Positions 1 through 8,826 of a stretch of 38,622 nt of DNA are shown here, piece by piece. Each line of letters begins with the position of its first letter. Within the stretch, counting starts at the first letter, position 1. A model generated the notes under the pieces. The model did no database searches, was not told the DNA's origin, and worked only from the letters and a program-made list of their open reading frames with translations. The DNA lies in NCBI GenBank assembly GCA_905235855.1, contig CAJONE010000012.1, positions 1 to 38,622 of the forward strand. Direction: 5' to 3'. This DNA comes from an uncultured Bacteroidales bacterium (GTDB taxonomy: Bacteria > Bacteroidota > Bacteroidia > Bacteroidales > P3). The position numbers were made by a program, and so were the translations under genes.

Positions 1-543
1 GTAGCGTGGCTTGGTGCCGTCGCGCACGGTGCGGTAGAGGTCGTAGTATTGGTCGAAGGCCGACTCGAAATATGTCACCAAGAAAGCGCTCATAAGCTCT
101 GTGCTGTACTGGCGGATGAGGCTCTCCATGGCAGCAGGCATCGTGGGCTGCAACGACGGGTCGGCGGCGACACTGGCAGCGAGGTCGGTGTACTGCTGGT
201 ACATCTTCATATTCTCCGAGCCTTTGACATCAGACAGTTGCAGCATGCCGATGTCGATGTTATAGCGGATATTGGCGGTGACCTGCTCGCGAGGCAAAAG
301 GATGACATGGATGGGCACCAGACTGATGGTGAAAAAGAGCTCGTCGGCCGTGGACCGTTCTATCCTGTAGTGCCCTCGGACATCGGTGGCGACGGTGTCG
401 ACGGGCACCAGCTTGCCGCCGCGCAGCTCGCTGACGACGAGTTTGTCGGCGACACCGAGAAGGGAACCCGAGATGGATGTCTTCTGGGCATGGGTCGGGA
501 GCATGGCTGCCAGCACCAGTACAAGAAGGAACGTGCGTTTCAT
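1..543 (-). CDS. Exported protein with DUF4369-like N-terminal domain (partial, C-terminus off window)
   Basis: Reading leftward from an ATG at 543-541, the frame stays open for 181 codons to the window edge, so the C-terminal part is missing. The first 20 residues (MKRTFLLVLVLAAMLPTHAQ) are a typical signal peptide, so the product is exported to the periplasm or outer surface. The next 80 residues (ISGSLLGVADKLVVSEL, then VDTVATDVRGHYRIE) have the beta-rich pattern of the DUF4369 domain that precedes thioredoxin/TlpA domains in many Bacteroidota proteins. A thiol-disulfide reductase domain would therefore be expected beyond the edge, but this cannot be seen. Its ATG overlaps the stop of the upstream protease gene as ATGA, so the two are translationally coupled. 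The domain call is by pattern, not by search. Confidence 0.75.
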   Translation of the reverse strand, partial: MKRTFLLVLVLAAMLPTHAQKTSISGSLLGVADKLVVSELRGGKLVPVDTVATDVRGHYRIERSTADELFFTISLVPIHVILLPREQVTANIRYNIDIGMLQLSDVKGSENMKMYQQYTDLAASVAADPSLQPTMPAAMESLIRQYSTELMSAFLVTYFESAFDQYYDLYRTVRDGTKPRY

Positions 544-2156
544 ATATGTAGTTTCTTTTGTTTCAACAAGGTCAGTACGCGCTGCAAGTCATCGTCGAAA
601 GCGATATATGAGTCGTAGAAGCCACGCTCGCCATATAGGGAGAGCCCGATATTGACCTTGAGCATGGCAATATAGTAGGAATGGCGCGAAGAGAGGCTGT
701 AGTTGTTGCGTGGCAAACCGCAGCGTTCGCCCTCGGCGACAAGCGAGCGGAGCATGGCCTCGTCGGGCGTGAAGCCCTGGCGGAAGGCATCGGCATCTGG
801 GTAGCAGGCGAGTATCGTATCGGCATGCTGGCGGACATAATCGAAAGCGACACGGTTGACCAATCCGAGGCTGTTGAGGCGGTTGTAGTAGACGAAAGCA
901 CTGTCTTTGAGGTATGCCAGCGGCACATCGGGAGCGATGCCACCGCCACCGTAGACGGTGCGTCCGCCGACGGTGTAGTAGGGCGTAGTGTCGAGGATTG
1001 CCACAGTCATGCTGTCGGCATAGGCCTCGCCGACAAGTTGGTCGAAATAGTCACGATAGTACTCCTCGGTGCCATCGGCGTAGGAACGCTGTATGCAGCG
1101 CCCCGAGGGGGTGTAGTAGCGGGCTATGGTGAGGAGCACCGACGAACCGTCGGAGAGGTCGTATTCGCCCTGCACCAGGCCTTTGCCGAAGGTGCGGCGA
1201 CCGACGACGACAGCGCGGTCGTTGTCCTGTAGGGCGCCAGCCACCACCTCGCTGGCCGAGGCCGAAATCTCGTCAATCATAACCACCAAATCGCCCTCGT
1301 AGAATGCCTTGCCGCGAGCACGAGTGTCGTTTCGGCGCTGGCGTGCCCCCTCGGTGTAAACGATAAGGCTGCCATGGGGCAAAAGATCGTTGGCAATGTT
1401 GATAGCCGCGTCGAGCAAACCACCGCCGTTGCCGCGCAGGTCGAGAATCAGTTTTTCCATACCCTTAGCCTTCAATTCGGCAAGGGCATAGTGAAACTCA
1501 CGGTATGTGGTTTCGCCAAAACGCACAAGTTTGATGTATCCAGTGCGCTTGTCGAGCATGCCGCTGTATGGTATACTCGGCATGGCTATAGAGCCTCGAA
1601 CCACAGATACGGACAGCGGACTGTTGTCCGAGCCGCGCAAAAGCGACAGCCTTACCTTCGAACCCTTGGCACCGCGAATGCGACTGACCACATCATCGCC
1701 CGACATTTTGACACCCGACACCGTATCGCCGTCAACAGCGATTATACGGTCGCCGGGATGCAGGCCAGCCCTGTGGGCCGGACCACCAGCCATCACAGTG
1801 CCAACCCAAACCGTGTCGCCGCGATAGCGCAAAACAACCCCAATGCCGTCGAAACCGCCGCGAATCTCCTCCTGTTGCCTCGCGAGTTCCTTTACCGACA
1901 AATAATGACTGTGAGGGTCGAGTGTGGCCAGCATGCCGTTGACCAGCATGTCGGTCAGGCTGTCGGCATCGAGCTTGTCGACATACTTCTCTCCTATCAA
2001 ATCATATATCTCACCCACGGTGGAGGTATTGCCACTGTCGTTGCCAAACAGACGCGACCCGTTGCCATTCTCGCCACTTATAACCAAACCGAGCAACAGA
2101 CCCAGCAGCATCGCAAGAAGCACTATGCTTTTCGAAGTAGTATTGTTTTCGTTCAT
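540..2156 (-). CDS. S41 family C-terminal processing peptidase with PDZ domain
   Basis: This is a 538-residue envelope serine protease of the CtpA/Prc family, which trims or degrades periplasmic proteins. Residues 10-28 form one hydrophobic segment (signal anchor). A PDZ domain covers about 98-190 (GGFDGIGVVL, GLHPGDRIIAVDG). The S41 core follows: the LILDLRGNGGG loop near 236-246, the catalytic serine in ISASASE (about 298-303) and the catalytic lysine in TFGKG (Lys325). The ATG at 2156 is preferred because the 26 codons upstream look like noncoding sequence and the hydrophobic segment then sits at the N-terminus. The gene ends in an ATGA overlap with the next exported protein, which may be a partner. 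No clear promoter box was found upstream. Confidence 0.93.
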   Translation of the reverse strand: MNENNTTSKSIVLLAMLLGLLLGLVISGENGNGSRLFGNDSGNTSTVGEIYDLIGEKYVDKLDADSLTDMLVNGMLATLDPHSHYLSVKELARQQEEIRGGFDGIGVVLRYRGDTVWVGTVMAGGPAHRAGLHPGDRIIAVDGDTVSGVKMSGDDVVSRIRGAKGSKVRLSLLRGSDNSPLSVSVVRGSIAMPSIPYSGMLDKRTGYIKLVRFGETTYREFHYALAELKAKGMEKLILDLRGNGGGLLDAAINIANDLLPHGSLIVYTEGARQRRNDTRARGKAFYEGDLVVMIDEISASASEVVAGALQDNDRAVVVGRRTFGKGLVQGEYDLSDGSSVLLTIARYYTPSGRCIQRSYADGTEEYYRDYFDQLVGEAYADSMTVAILDTTPYYTVGGRTVYGGGGIAPDVPLAYLKDSAFVYYNRLNSLGLVNRVAFDYVRQHADTILACYPDADAFRQGFTPDEAMLRSLVAEGERCGLPRNNYSLSSRHSYYIAMLKVNIGLSLYGERGFYDSYIAFDDDLQRVLTLLKQKKLHI

Positions 2157-2214
2157 TTCGGCCAGATTGTCAAATAAATTACGCTTTAGTCGCTGAAATA
2201 TTGTGCCAAATTTG

Positions 2215-2222
2215 TATCTTTG
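2215..2222 (+). promoter_or_regulatory. Bacteroidota -7 promoter box for mutA
   Basis: TATCTTTG matches the Bacteroidota consensus TAnnTTTG exactly and lies 36 bp before the mutA ATG. No good -33 TTTG lies at the usual 19-21 bp spacing. Confidence 0.6.
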
Positions 2223-2258
2223 CGACCTACACACACAACTTATATAACATATAACCTT

Positions 2259-4121
2259 ATGGAAGACAATAAATTGTTCAGCGAATTCCCGCCTGTGAGC
2301 ACCGAACAGTGGGAGGAAGTAATCAACAAAGACCTGAAGGGGGCTGACTATGAGAAAAAACTTGTCTGGAAAACGATAGAAGGGTTCAAGGTGAAACCCT
2401 ACTACAGGGCCGAAGACTTGCAGAACCTTGAATATCTGGACTCAAACCCCGGACAGATACCCTACACACGCGGCAAACACACCGACAATAACGTGTGGGA
2501 CATACGGCAGGACATCACCGAGAAAGACCCAGCCAAAGCCAACGCAGTGGCATTGGAAGCATTGAAGAGGGGAGCAACCTCGCTGGCATTCTGCATGAAA
2601 AACGTCGCAACAGAGGCTGACATGGAAACCCTGCTGAAAGGAATATACGTGGATGCCATAAAAATTAACTTCAACTGCTCGGACAACTATGTGAAAACCC
2701 TGCAGCTTTTCGCGGTTGTGGCGAAAAAAAACGGCTTCGAAACCGAGAAACTTGAAGGGAGCTGCAACTTCGACATGTACCGCTATGCACTGACGCACGG
2801 CGACTTTCATCGCGGCGAGGAAGGCGACTACAACGCTGCCTCGGAGCTGCTGGCTTATGCAAAGGATAATCTGCCGAATTTCAAGGTGTTTACCATAAAC
2901 GGCAACGTGATACACAACGCCGGAAGCAACATAGTACAGGAGCTTGGATTCACCCTGTCGGCAGCCAACGACCTTATGGCACATCTGACCGACAAAGGAC
3001 ACCGCGTTGAAGATGTCGCAAAACGAATGGTGTTCTCGTTTGCAACCGGAAGCACCTATTTTATGGAGATCGCAAAAATCAGGGCGGCCCGACTGCTGTG
3101 GAGCAAGATAGTGGAACAGTATAAACCCGGCTGCGACTGCGCCTACAAAGTGTTTATCCATACCTCGTCGAGCCGCTGGAACAAGTCAATATACGACCCG
3201 TATGTGAATATGCTGAGGACGACCACGGAAACCATGTCGGCTGCAATAGCAGGTGCCGACTCGATAAGTGTGGCTCCTTTCGACACCACATACAAGGAAG
3301 CCGACGAATTCGGCTACCGCATAGCCCGAAACCAGCAAATCCTGCTCAAAGAGGAGTCGTATCTGGACAAGATTGTCGACCCCGCAGCAGGCAGCTATTA
3401 CATAGAGAACCTGACAAACTCGATAGCCCAATACGCTTGGGAACTGTTTCTGACCGTAGAGGGAAAGGGCGGATTCGGCAAAGCAATAACAGAAGGATAT
3501 GTCCAAAACGAGGTGGAGAAGATTGCCGCCCAGCGCGATATGGACATAGCCACACGCAAAACCACGATATTGGGCACTAACCAATACCCGAACCTGACCG
3601 AGAGCATGGGCGACAAAATCACGTCGTCGGACTGCTGCCAGTGTCAGGCATCGGATGGCCCAATCAAGAAGCTGCGCCAGTATCGCGGAGCCGAGCCATT
3701 CGAACACCTGCGGCTGGCAACCGAAAAATCGGGCAAAAAGCCGAAAGTGTTCCTGCTGACCTATGGCAATCTGGCTATGCGGAAAGCCCGCTCGGGATTC
3801 GCCACAAACTTCTTCGGCGTGGCCGGCTACCAGATTATAGACAATCCGGGCTTCAAGAGCGCGGACGAAGGCGTAAAGGCAGCACTCGAATCCAAGGCCG
3901 AGATTGTGGTTATGTGTTCGAGCGACGACGAGTATGCCGAAATAGCGGAAACCGTATGCCAAGGACTGAAAGGAAAAGTGAAAAGCATAGTGCTCGCAGG
4001 CTACCCGAAAGAACAGATTGAGACCTACAAGGGCTACGGAGTTGACGAGTTCATACACGTGAAAACCAATGTGCTGCAGTCGCTCACCGCTTTTCAGAAA
4101 CTTATGGGAATAAGCTTATAG
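2259..4121 (+). CDS. mutA: Methylmalonyl-CoA mutase small subunit
   Basis: A 620-residue protein with the layout of the small, non-catalytic beta subunit of B12-dependent methylmalonyl-CoA mutase. This enzyme interconverts succinyl-CoA and methylmalonyl-CoA in propionate formation. Residues 1-470 are the TIM-barrel part (KLFSEFPPV, DLKGADYEKKLVWKT, IVDPAAGSYYIE). The last 130 residues are a cobalamin-domain fold. The DxHxxG motif that ligates cobalt in the large subunit is absent, as expected for the small subunit. The ATG at 2259 was chosen because it gives the usual MxxxKLFSEF start and follows the promoter box. In most relatives mutB follows directly. Here a terminator follows and then an unrelated gene, so the catalytic subunit must be encoded elsewhere. 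Confidence 0.96.
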   Translation: MEDNKLFSEFPPVSTEQWEEVINKDLKGADYEKKLVWKTIEGFKVKPYYRAEDLQNLEYLDSNPGQIPYTRGKHTDNNVWDIRQDITEKDPAKANAVALEALKRGATSLAFCMKNVATEADMETLLKGIYVDAIKINFNCSDNYVKTLQLFAVVAKKNGFETEKLEGSCNFDMYRYALTHGDFHRGEEGDYNAASELLAYAKDNLPNFKVFTINGNVIHNAGSNIVQELGFTLSAANDLMAHLTDKGHRVEDVAKRMVFSFATGSTYFMEIAKIRAARLLWSKIVEQYKPGCDCAYKVFIHTSSSRWNKSIYDPYVNMLRTTTETMSAAIAGADSISVAPFDTTYKEADEFGYRIARNQQILLKEESYLDKIVDPAAGSYYIENLTNSIAQYAWELFLTVEGKGGFGKAITEGYVQNEVEKIAAQRDMDIATRKTTILGTNQYPNLTESMGDKITSSDCCQCQASDGPIKKLRQYRGAEPFEHLRLATEKSGKKPKVFLLTYGNLAMRKARSGFATNFFGVAGYQIIDNPGFKSADEGVKAALESKAEIVVMCSSDDEYAEIAETVCQGLKGKVKSIVLAGYPKEQIETYKGYGVDEFIHVKTNVLQSLTAFQKLMGISL

Positions 4122-4148
4122 TGGCCTATAAATCACGATGACAACAGA

Positions 4149-4187
4149 AGGGACTCTCTAACGACTGTACGGGAGTCCCTATTTTTG
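4149..4187 (+). terminator. Rho-independent terminator after mutA
   Basis: A 10-bp stem (AGGGACTCTC with GGGAGTCCCT, one G-T pair) closes a 12-nt loop and is followed at once by ATTTTTG. It lies 27 bp after the mutA stop. Confidence 0.88.
4180..4187 (+). promoter_or_regulatory. Possible -7 box overlapping the mutA terminator T-tract
   Basis: TATTTTTG fits TAnnTTTG and is formed by the end of the terminator stem and its T-run. It lies 30 bp before the lptG ATG, the usual distance for a Bacteroidota promoter. No TTTG is visible at the -33 position, so this is tentative. Confidence 0.4.
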
Positions 4188-4217
4188 CAAGCTGCAACTT
4201 CAACAGGTTTGAGCAAG

Positions 4218-5318
4218 ATGGCACAATACACGCAGGGCTACAAGCTGATCGACAGATATATTCTGACGAAATATCTGAAGACGTTCCTTTTGGCCATGGC
4301 TCTGATAATAGTCATCGTGATCACTATCGACATCTCGGAGAAACTGGACGATTTTCTGCGAAACAACGCGCCGCTGAACAAAATAGTGTTCCAATACTAT
4401 CTGAATTTCATACCCGGTTTCATTAACCTCTACAGCCCGCTGTTCATCTTTATTTCGGTGATATTCTTCACGTCGAAGATGGCAGGGAACACAGAGATAA
4501 TAGCCATTTTGGGAAGCGGACTGAGCTACCGGCGGCTGCTTCAGCCATACCTGCACGGCTCGATATTGGTTGCCCTGCTGGTGATAGTGATGAGCAACTT
4601 CATAATACCATGGAGCAACCAATACCTTATGGAGTTCGAAAACACATATATCAGAACCTATAAGCGAAGCCAGTACAACAGCATGCATTTCAAGCAGAAC
4701 GAAAACACGCTTGTATACGCCAGCTCGTACAACACAACATCACAAAGCGTAGGATTTGTGTGTATAGACGTGCTCGACAGCAATCAATCCATCTGCCGGC
4801 GTATCGAGAGCGACCGCATGATTTACGACTCGCTGTCGGGGAAATGGCAGTGCGAGAAGTTCCATATACGCACCATCGATCACGGACGCGAAAAACTTGA
4901 CTACAAACCCATAACAACAGAATCGTTGCCACTGAGTCCAAACGACTTCAAACACTCGTCGAAACAGATAGAGGTGATGAACACACCGCAGCTATACAGA
5001 TACATCCAAGAAGAGCGGTTGCGCGGTTCGTCGACAGTGATAACATCGTCGATTGAACTGTGGCAGCGCATACTCAATCCGTTGGCCATAATAGTCATGA
5101 CCTTTATCGGTGTGGCCGTGTCGTCGCGCAAGACACGGGGCGGCATTGGCCTGCACCTCGCCATCGGCATATCCATAGCATTCGCCTTCATCGTGTTTAT
5201 GAAAATCACCACCGTTTTCGCAATCAACGGCAACCTGCCGCCTTTCTGGGCGGTATTGCTGCCACAACTGGTTTTCGGCATAGCCGCCGCATACCTTGTG
5301 AAAATCGCGCCAAAATAA
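4218..5318 (+). CDS. lptG: LptF/LptG (YjgP/YjgQ) family permease
   Basis: A 366-residue inner-membrane protein of the LPS export permease family. These proteins pair with LptB to extract LPS from the inner membrane and pass it to the Lpt bridge. The architecture is typical. Membrane segments lie at about 20-40 and 60-85, and a third near 100-120. A periplasmic beta-jellyroll region follows at about 135-260, then three C-terminal membrane segments (LAIIVMTFIGVAVSS, LHLAIGISIAFAFIVF, FWAVLLPQLVFGIAAAYL). The ATG at 4218 gives the common start (KLIDRYILTKYLKTF); an upstream ATG lies in terminator sequence. It leads the plus-strand run with sufE 29 bp downstream. Whether it is the LptF or LptG member cannot be told from the sequence alone. 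Confidence 0.9.
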   Translation: MAQYTQGYKLIDRYILTKYLKTFLLAMALIIVIVITIDISEKLDDFLRNNAPLNKIVFQYYLNFIPGFINLYSPLFIFISVIFFTSKMAGNTEIIAILGSGLSYRRLLQPYLHGSILVALLVIVMSNFIIPWSNQYLMEFENTYIRTYKRSQYNSMHFKQNENTLVYASSYNTTSQSVGFVCIDVLDSNQSICRRIESDRMIYDSLSGKWQCEKFHIRTIDHGREKLDYKPITTESLPLSPNDFKHSSKQIEVMNTPQLYRYIQEERLRGSSTVITSSIELWQRILNPLAIIVMTFIGVAVSSRKTRGGIGLHLAIGISIAFAFIVFMKITTVFAINGNLPPFWAVLLPQLVFGIAAAYLVKIAPK

Positions 5319-5347
5319 CATCAACTCAATCTTATCATTCAAATATT

Positions 5348-5776
5348 ATGACAATCCAAGAAATCGAACAGCAGATAATTGACGAATTCGCCAACTTCGA
5401 CGAGTGGATAGATCGATACGCCTACATTATCGACCTGGGAAAAGAGTGTCCGGCCATAGACGAGAAGGACAAAACCGACACCAACCTCATCAAAGGATGC
5501 CAGTCGAGGGTGTGGGTAAGCTGTGACTACCACGACGGCAAAGTGTTCTTCAAAGCCGACAGCGACGCAGTAATAACAAAAGGTATCATCTCACTGCTTA
5601 TACGCGTTTACAACGGGCAAACGCCACAAGACATTCTGGCCAACGAACCTGTGTTTATCGACCAAATCGGTCTGAAAGAACATCTTTCGCCCACACGCTC
5701 AAACGGTCTCACCGCAATGCTGAAACAAATCAAGATGTATGCGCTGGCCTTCTCGCTGAAAAATGCACAACAGTGA
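5348..5776 (+). CDS. sufE: Cysteine desulfuration protein SufE
   Basis: A 142-residue cytosolic sulfur-transfer protein that takes persulfide sulfur from SufS and passes it to the Fe-S scaffold. The acceptor cysteine is visible as Cys51 in LIKGCQSRVW, the family signature. The C-terminal block (IGLKEHLSPTRSNGLTAML) is also typical, and the length is normal. No sufS or sufBCD gene is in the window. The gene lies 29 bp after lptG and 49 bp before another Fe-S assembly gene, so the sufE/sufT pair is probably co-transcribed and works together in Fe-S maturation. Confidence 0.95.
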   Translation: MTIQEIEQQIIDEFANFDEWIDRYAYIIDLGKECPAIDEKDKTDTNLIKGCQSRVWVSCDYHDGKVFFKADSDAVITKGIISLLIRVYNGQTPQDILANEPVFIDQIGLKEHLSPTRSNGLTAMLKQIKMYALAFSLKNAQQ

Positions 5777-5825
5777 GCCCCGCCGACCGCAACATATACT
5801 GTCTCATCTTTGAAATCAAATTAAA

Positions 5826-6152
5826 ATGGAAGAACCCAAACCCACCAAAGAAACGCTGCACAGCGCTGTGGTCAACGCCTTGAAAAACATATACGACCCA
5901 GAGATACCGGTCAACATCTACGATTTGGGATTAATCTACAAGATTGACATCGACGACGAATTTAACCTCAAAATACTTATGACAATGACTGCACCCGACT
6001 GCCCCGAAGCCGAGTATATGTTTCAGGAAGTGCGCCAGATGACCGAATGCATCAACGGAATAAAGTCAGTGGATGTCGAGCTCACATTCGATCCGCCATG
6101 GGATTTCAACAACCTCTCGGACGAAGTAAAACTCGAATTGGGACTTATGTGA
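5826..6152 (+). CDS. sufT: DUF59/MIP18 family Fe-S assembly protein (SufT-like)
   Basis: A 108-residue single-domain protein of the MIP18/DUF59 family, whose members help insert Fe-S clusters into target proteins. The hallmark DPEIPVNIYDLGLIY lies near residues 24-38. The conserved reactive cysteine is in TAPDCPEAE near residue 59, and the family ending FDPPWDF...LSDEVKLELGL is complete. It directly follows sufE, which supports a role in the SUF pathway. Naming it sufT rather than paaD-like rests on this neighbourhood. Confidence 0.88.
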   Translation: MEEPKPTKETLHSAVVNALKNIYDPEIPVNIYDLGLIYKIDIDDEFNLKILMTMTAPDCPEAEYMFQEVRQMTECINGIKSVDVELTFDPPWDFNNLSDEVKLELGLM

Positions 6153-6164
6153 TGATTCCGCATC

Positions 6165-6186
6165 GGTTTGCCTCACAAGGCAAACC
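6165..6186 (+). repeat. Perfect 9-bp hairpin between sufT and the permease gene
   Basis: GGTTTGCCT-CACA-AGGCAAACC forms a perfect stem with a 4-nt loop 12 bp after the sufT stop. No T-tract follows, so it is not a classical terminator; it could slow polymerase or protect the upstream mRNA end. Confidence 0.6.
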
Positions 6187-6229
6187 ATAGGTTACAGAAC
6201 CGAAAAACACCTTCAACTTTCATTACGTT

Positions 6230-7372
6230 TTGCGCCTACACGACATATTCAGCAAAAAACACCGTAATTTCCTGCGGCGGCAGACCGAGGGTGAACCTAT
6301 ATCGCCGTCAGGACTGGCTTGGCAACGGTTCAAACGCAACAGGCTTGCGGTAGCAAGTCTGTTTGTAATACTTCTTTTCGCGCTGGTTGCCATACTCGGT
6401 TATCTTATCACGCCCGACCACACACCCGACTGCAACCAGCAGTATCTCGAATTAGCCACACAGAAACCTTTTTCAAAAGCCACATTCGTATGCCTTCGCA
6501 CACCCGACAACACCGTGGAGCGACGCAACCTGTTTAGCCGGATGATTTCAGGCCAACCGCTTGAATACACCGCAATACCAGTCTATTCTTTCGAATACTT
6601 CGGCGACAGCCTGCGCTATGAGACATACACCGGCTCGACCCCAAACGACAGCGAACAGCATGTATGCCATAAGAAAGATGTGGTGAAAATTGCAAAACGC
6701 ACGTTCGTTCTCGGCACCGACTCCTACGGGCGCGACCTGCTCAGCCAAATCATGATAGGAAGCCGCGTAAGCCTCTCGGTGGGCTTTATCGCCATCGCCA
6801 TCGCTCTGCTCATAGGAATCACGCTTGGTGCCATCGCCGCCTACTACGGACGATGGGTCGACAACCTGATAATGTGGCTCATCAACGTGGTCTGGTCTAT
6901 ACCGACCGTCCTGCTCGTCATAGCCATAACTTTTGCACTCGGAAAAGGGTTTTGGCAGGTGTTCGTAGCCGTGGGATTGACAATGTGGGTAGACATCGCG
7001 CGTGTTGTGCGCGGACAGGTGTTCTCCATAAAAGAGAAAGAGTTTGTAGAGGCCACGCGCGCACTCGGCTACTCCACATTCCGCACCATTTTCCGCCATA
7101 TACTTCCCAACATAGCGGGCAGCGTGATAGTGATAGCCGCATCGAACTTCGCCTCGGCAATACTGCTCGAAGCCGGACTTTCGTTTCTCGGCATCGGAGT
7201 GCAGCCGCCCACCCCGTCGTGGGGGGCCATGGTGAAAGAGAACTACGGCTATATACTGCTCGACAACGCCTATCTCGCACTTCTGCCGGGAGCGGCCATT
7301 ATGGTTATAGTACTCGCGTTTATGCTCCTCGGCAACGGCATACGCGATGCCCTCGACATAAAAAGCAAATAA
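6230..7372 (+). CDS. ABC transporter permease, OppC/DppC type
   Basis: A 380-residue inner-membrane permease of the dipeptide/oligopeptide ABC importer family. An OppC_N region (SGLAWQRFKRNRLAVASLFVI) with the first membrane segment is at about 28-62. It is followed by an unusually long extracytoplasmic insert to about residue 155. The BPD permease core starts at FVLGTDSYGRDLLSQIMIGSRVSL in spirit (LGTDSYGRD near 163) and contains the EAA loop (EATRALGYSTFRTIFRHILPN) near 263-283. No ATG is available: the frame is blocked by TAG at 6188, and TTG at 6230 is the only credible start, giving MRLHDIFSKKHRNFLRR. The ATPases, the second permease and the binding protein are not nearby, so its partners must be encoded elsewhere. 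Confidence 0.87.
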   Translation: MRLHDIFSKKHRNFLRRQTEGEPISPSGLAWQRFKRNRLAVASLFVILLFALVAILGYLITPDHTPDCNQQYLELATQKPFSKATFVCLRTPDNTVERRNLFSRMISGQPLEYTAIPVYSFEYFGDSLRYETYTGSTPNDSEQHVCHKKDVVKIAKRTFVLGTDSYGRDLLSQIMIGSRVSLSVGFIAIAIALLIGITLGAIAAYYGRWVDNLIMWLINVVWSIPTVLLVIAITFALGKGFWQVFVAVGLTMWVDIARVVRGQVFSIKEKEFVEATRALGYSTFRTIFRHILPNIAGSVIVIAASNFASAILLEAGLSFLGIGVQPPTPSWGAMVKENYGYILLDNAYLALLPGAAIMVIVLAFMLLGNGIRDALDIKSK

Positions 7373-7387
7373 CAACCATCAGGAACG

Positions 7388-7975
7388 ATGAAACGCCTTT
7401 TCGACATACTGGCCAGCGCCATAGGGCTTATACTGCTCTCCCCGCTGCTTTTGGCCATCGCCGTCGCGGTTAAGCTGGACACCCGCGGACCGGTATTCTA
7501 CAGACAGGTGCGTGTGGGACAACACAATCGCGACTTCCGCATTTTCAAGTTCCGCACCATGCACGTGGGCAGCGATCGGGGAAGTCTTGTCACCATTGGC
7601 AACCGCGACCCGCGCATCACACGAACGGGCGCACTGCTGCGCAAATTCAAACTGGACGAACTGCCACAACTCATCAACGTGTTTCTCGGCCAAATGAGCC
7701 TCGTGGGACCACGCCCCGAAGTGCGCCACTACGTAAACCTTTGGACAACCGAACAAATGCATGTGCTTGACGTAAGGCCAGGCATAACTGATCCCGCATC
7801 AATAAAGTTTATTAACGAAAACGAACTCCTCTCCACTGCCGACGACCCTGAACGTTACTATATTGACACCGTGATGCAGGAAAAAGTCAAACTATACCTC
7901 GAATATGTCAATCACCACACATTCTGCGGCGATCTGGCCATAATATTCAAAACCATCGGAAATTTGTTCAAATGA
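7388..7975 (+). CDS. Small bacterial sugar-phosphate transferase (PglC/WcaJ catalytic domain)
   Basis: A 195-residue monotopic phosphoglycosyl transferase. The family moves a sugar phosphate from a UDP-sugar to undecaprenyl phosphate, the first membrane step of polysaccharide or glycoprotein glycan synthesis. It has the N-terminal re-entrant hydrophobic helix (ILASAIGLILLSPLLLAIAVAV, about 7-28). The family motifs KFRTMHVG, the catalytic Asp-Glu in KLDELPQLINV and MSLVGPRPE are all present. It lacks the long N-terminal membrane part of WcaJ, so it is of the short PglC type. It lies 15 bp after the permease gene and overlaps aroE by ATGA. It is not inside a glycan cluster, so its sugar substrate is unknown. 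Confidence 0.92.
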   Translation: MKRLFDILASAIGLILLSPLLLAIAVAVKLDTRGPVFYRQVRVGQHNRDFRIFKFRTMHVGSDRGSLVTIGNRDPRITRTGALLRKFKLDELPQLINVFLGQMSLVGPRPEVRHYVNLWTTEQMHVLDVRPGITDPASIKFINENELLSTADDPERYYIDTVMQEKVKLYLEYVNHHTFCGDLAIIFKTIGNLFK

Positions 7976-8826
7976 GCGGTTGCCGACAATTTGCCCTCAT
8001 TGGCCACCCGCTTGGCCACTCTCTCTCGAAAGTGCTGTTTGACGAAACCTTTTGCGGACAGCATCGCTATCGGATGCTTGACATCGCAAATACCGACAAC
8101 CTGCGCCTAACAGTTGTGCAACACAAACTTTCCGGATTCAATGTAACAATACCCTACAAGACAGGCGTCATTGCCATACTTGACCATCTTACAGCCGAGG
8201 CGCAGGAGGTGGGCGCAGTCAACTGCGTCAGAGTGGAAAGTGATGGTTCGCTGACAGGACACAATACCGATTCGGAAGCATTCGAGACAGATTTTCGCAA
8301 TTTTTTGAGCAAAAGCGGACTGGCGGGCAATCCAGCAGCAGCACCTGCCCTGATTCTCGGAACAGGGGGAGCCGCCAAGGCAGCGGCAACAGCATTTCGG
8401 CGTATGGGAATTGAATACCATTTTGTGTCGCGCAACGCAAGCCTGTATCAAAGCGACGACATCATTTCATACGACGAGGCATACAACAGCTTTGCACCCT
8501 ACGACAAATCACAAATCAAGACCAACCCTCGCCATCGGCCAGCCAGCATATTAGTCAACGCCACACCCGTCGGCATGCCACCTCTGGCCTCACATACACC
8601 CTGGCTTCAGCCGGAACTTCTTTCCGAGACCTGTTTGGTTTATGACCTTATTTATAACCCCTCCCCCACTCGACTAATGCGCGAGGCTGCCAGAGCAGGC
8701 GCACAGGTGCGCGACGGACTCGAAATGCTGAAACTGCAAGCGAGACTTTCGTGGGACTTTTGGGGACTGCGGCCAACGGAGGCAAACAACACTAACCAAT
8801 GCCAAAGGCGGCAAACTCACGACTGA
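7972..8826 (+). CDS. aroE: Shikimate dehydrogenase
   Basis: A 284-residue NADPH-dependent enzyme that reduces 3-dehydroshikimate to shikimate in aromatic amino-acid synthesis. The substrate site is complete: the serines in GHSLSK (17 and 19), Lys63 in NVTIPYK and Asp100 in GHNTDSEAF. The nucleotide-binding loop GTGGAAKA lies near 130-137, and NATPVGM and the C-terminal [10 protein letters not shown] block are present. The start ATG overlaps the stop of the sugar transferase (ATGA at 7972-7975), implying translational coupling. The last 10 bases overlap the 3' end of the convergent mnmA gene. Confidence 0.95.
   Translation: MSGCRQFALIGHPLGHSLSKVLFDETFCGQHRYRMLDIANTDNLRLTVVQHKLSGFNVTIPYKTGVIAILDHLTAEAQEVGAVNCVRVESDGSLTGHNTDSEAFETDFRNFLSKSGLAGNPAAAPALILGTGGAAKAAATAFRRMGIEYHFVSRNASLYQSDDIISYDEAYNSFAPYDKSQIKTNPRHRPASILVNATPVGMPPLASHTPWLQPELLSETCLVYDLIYNPSPTRLMREAARAGAQVRDGLEMLKLQARLSWDFWGLRPTEANNTNQCQRRQTHD

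Noticed and set aside
2442..4058. Long antisense open frames opposite mutA
   Set aside because: They mirror mutA codon use, have no family features and no promoter or start signals.
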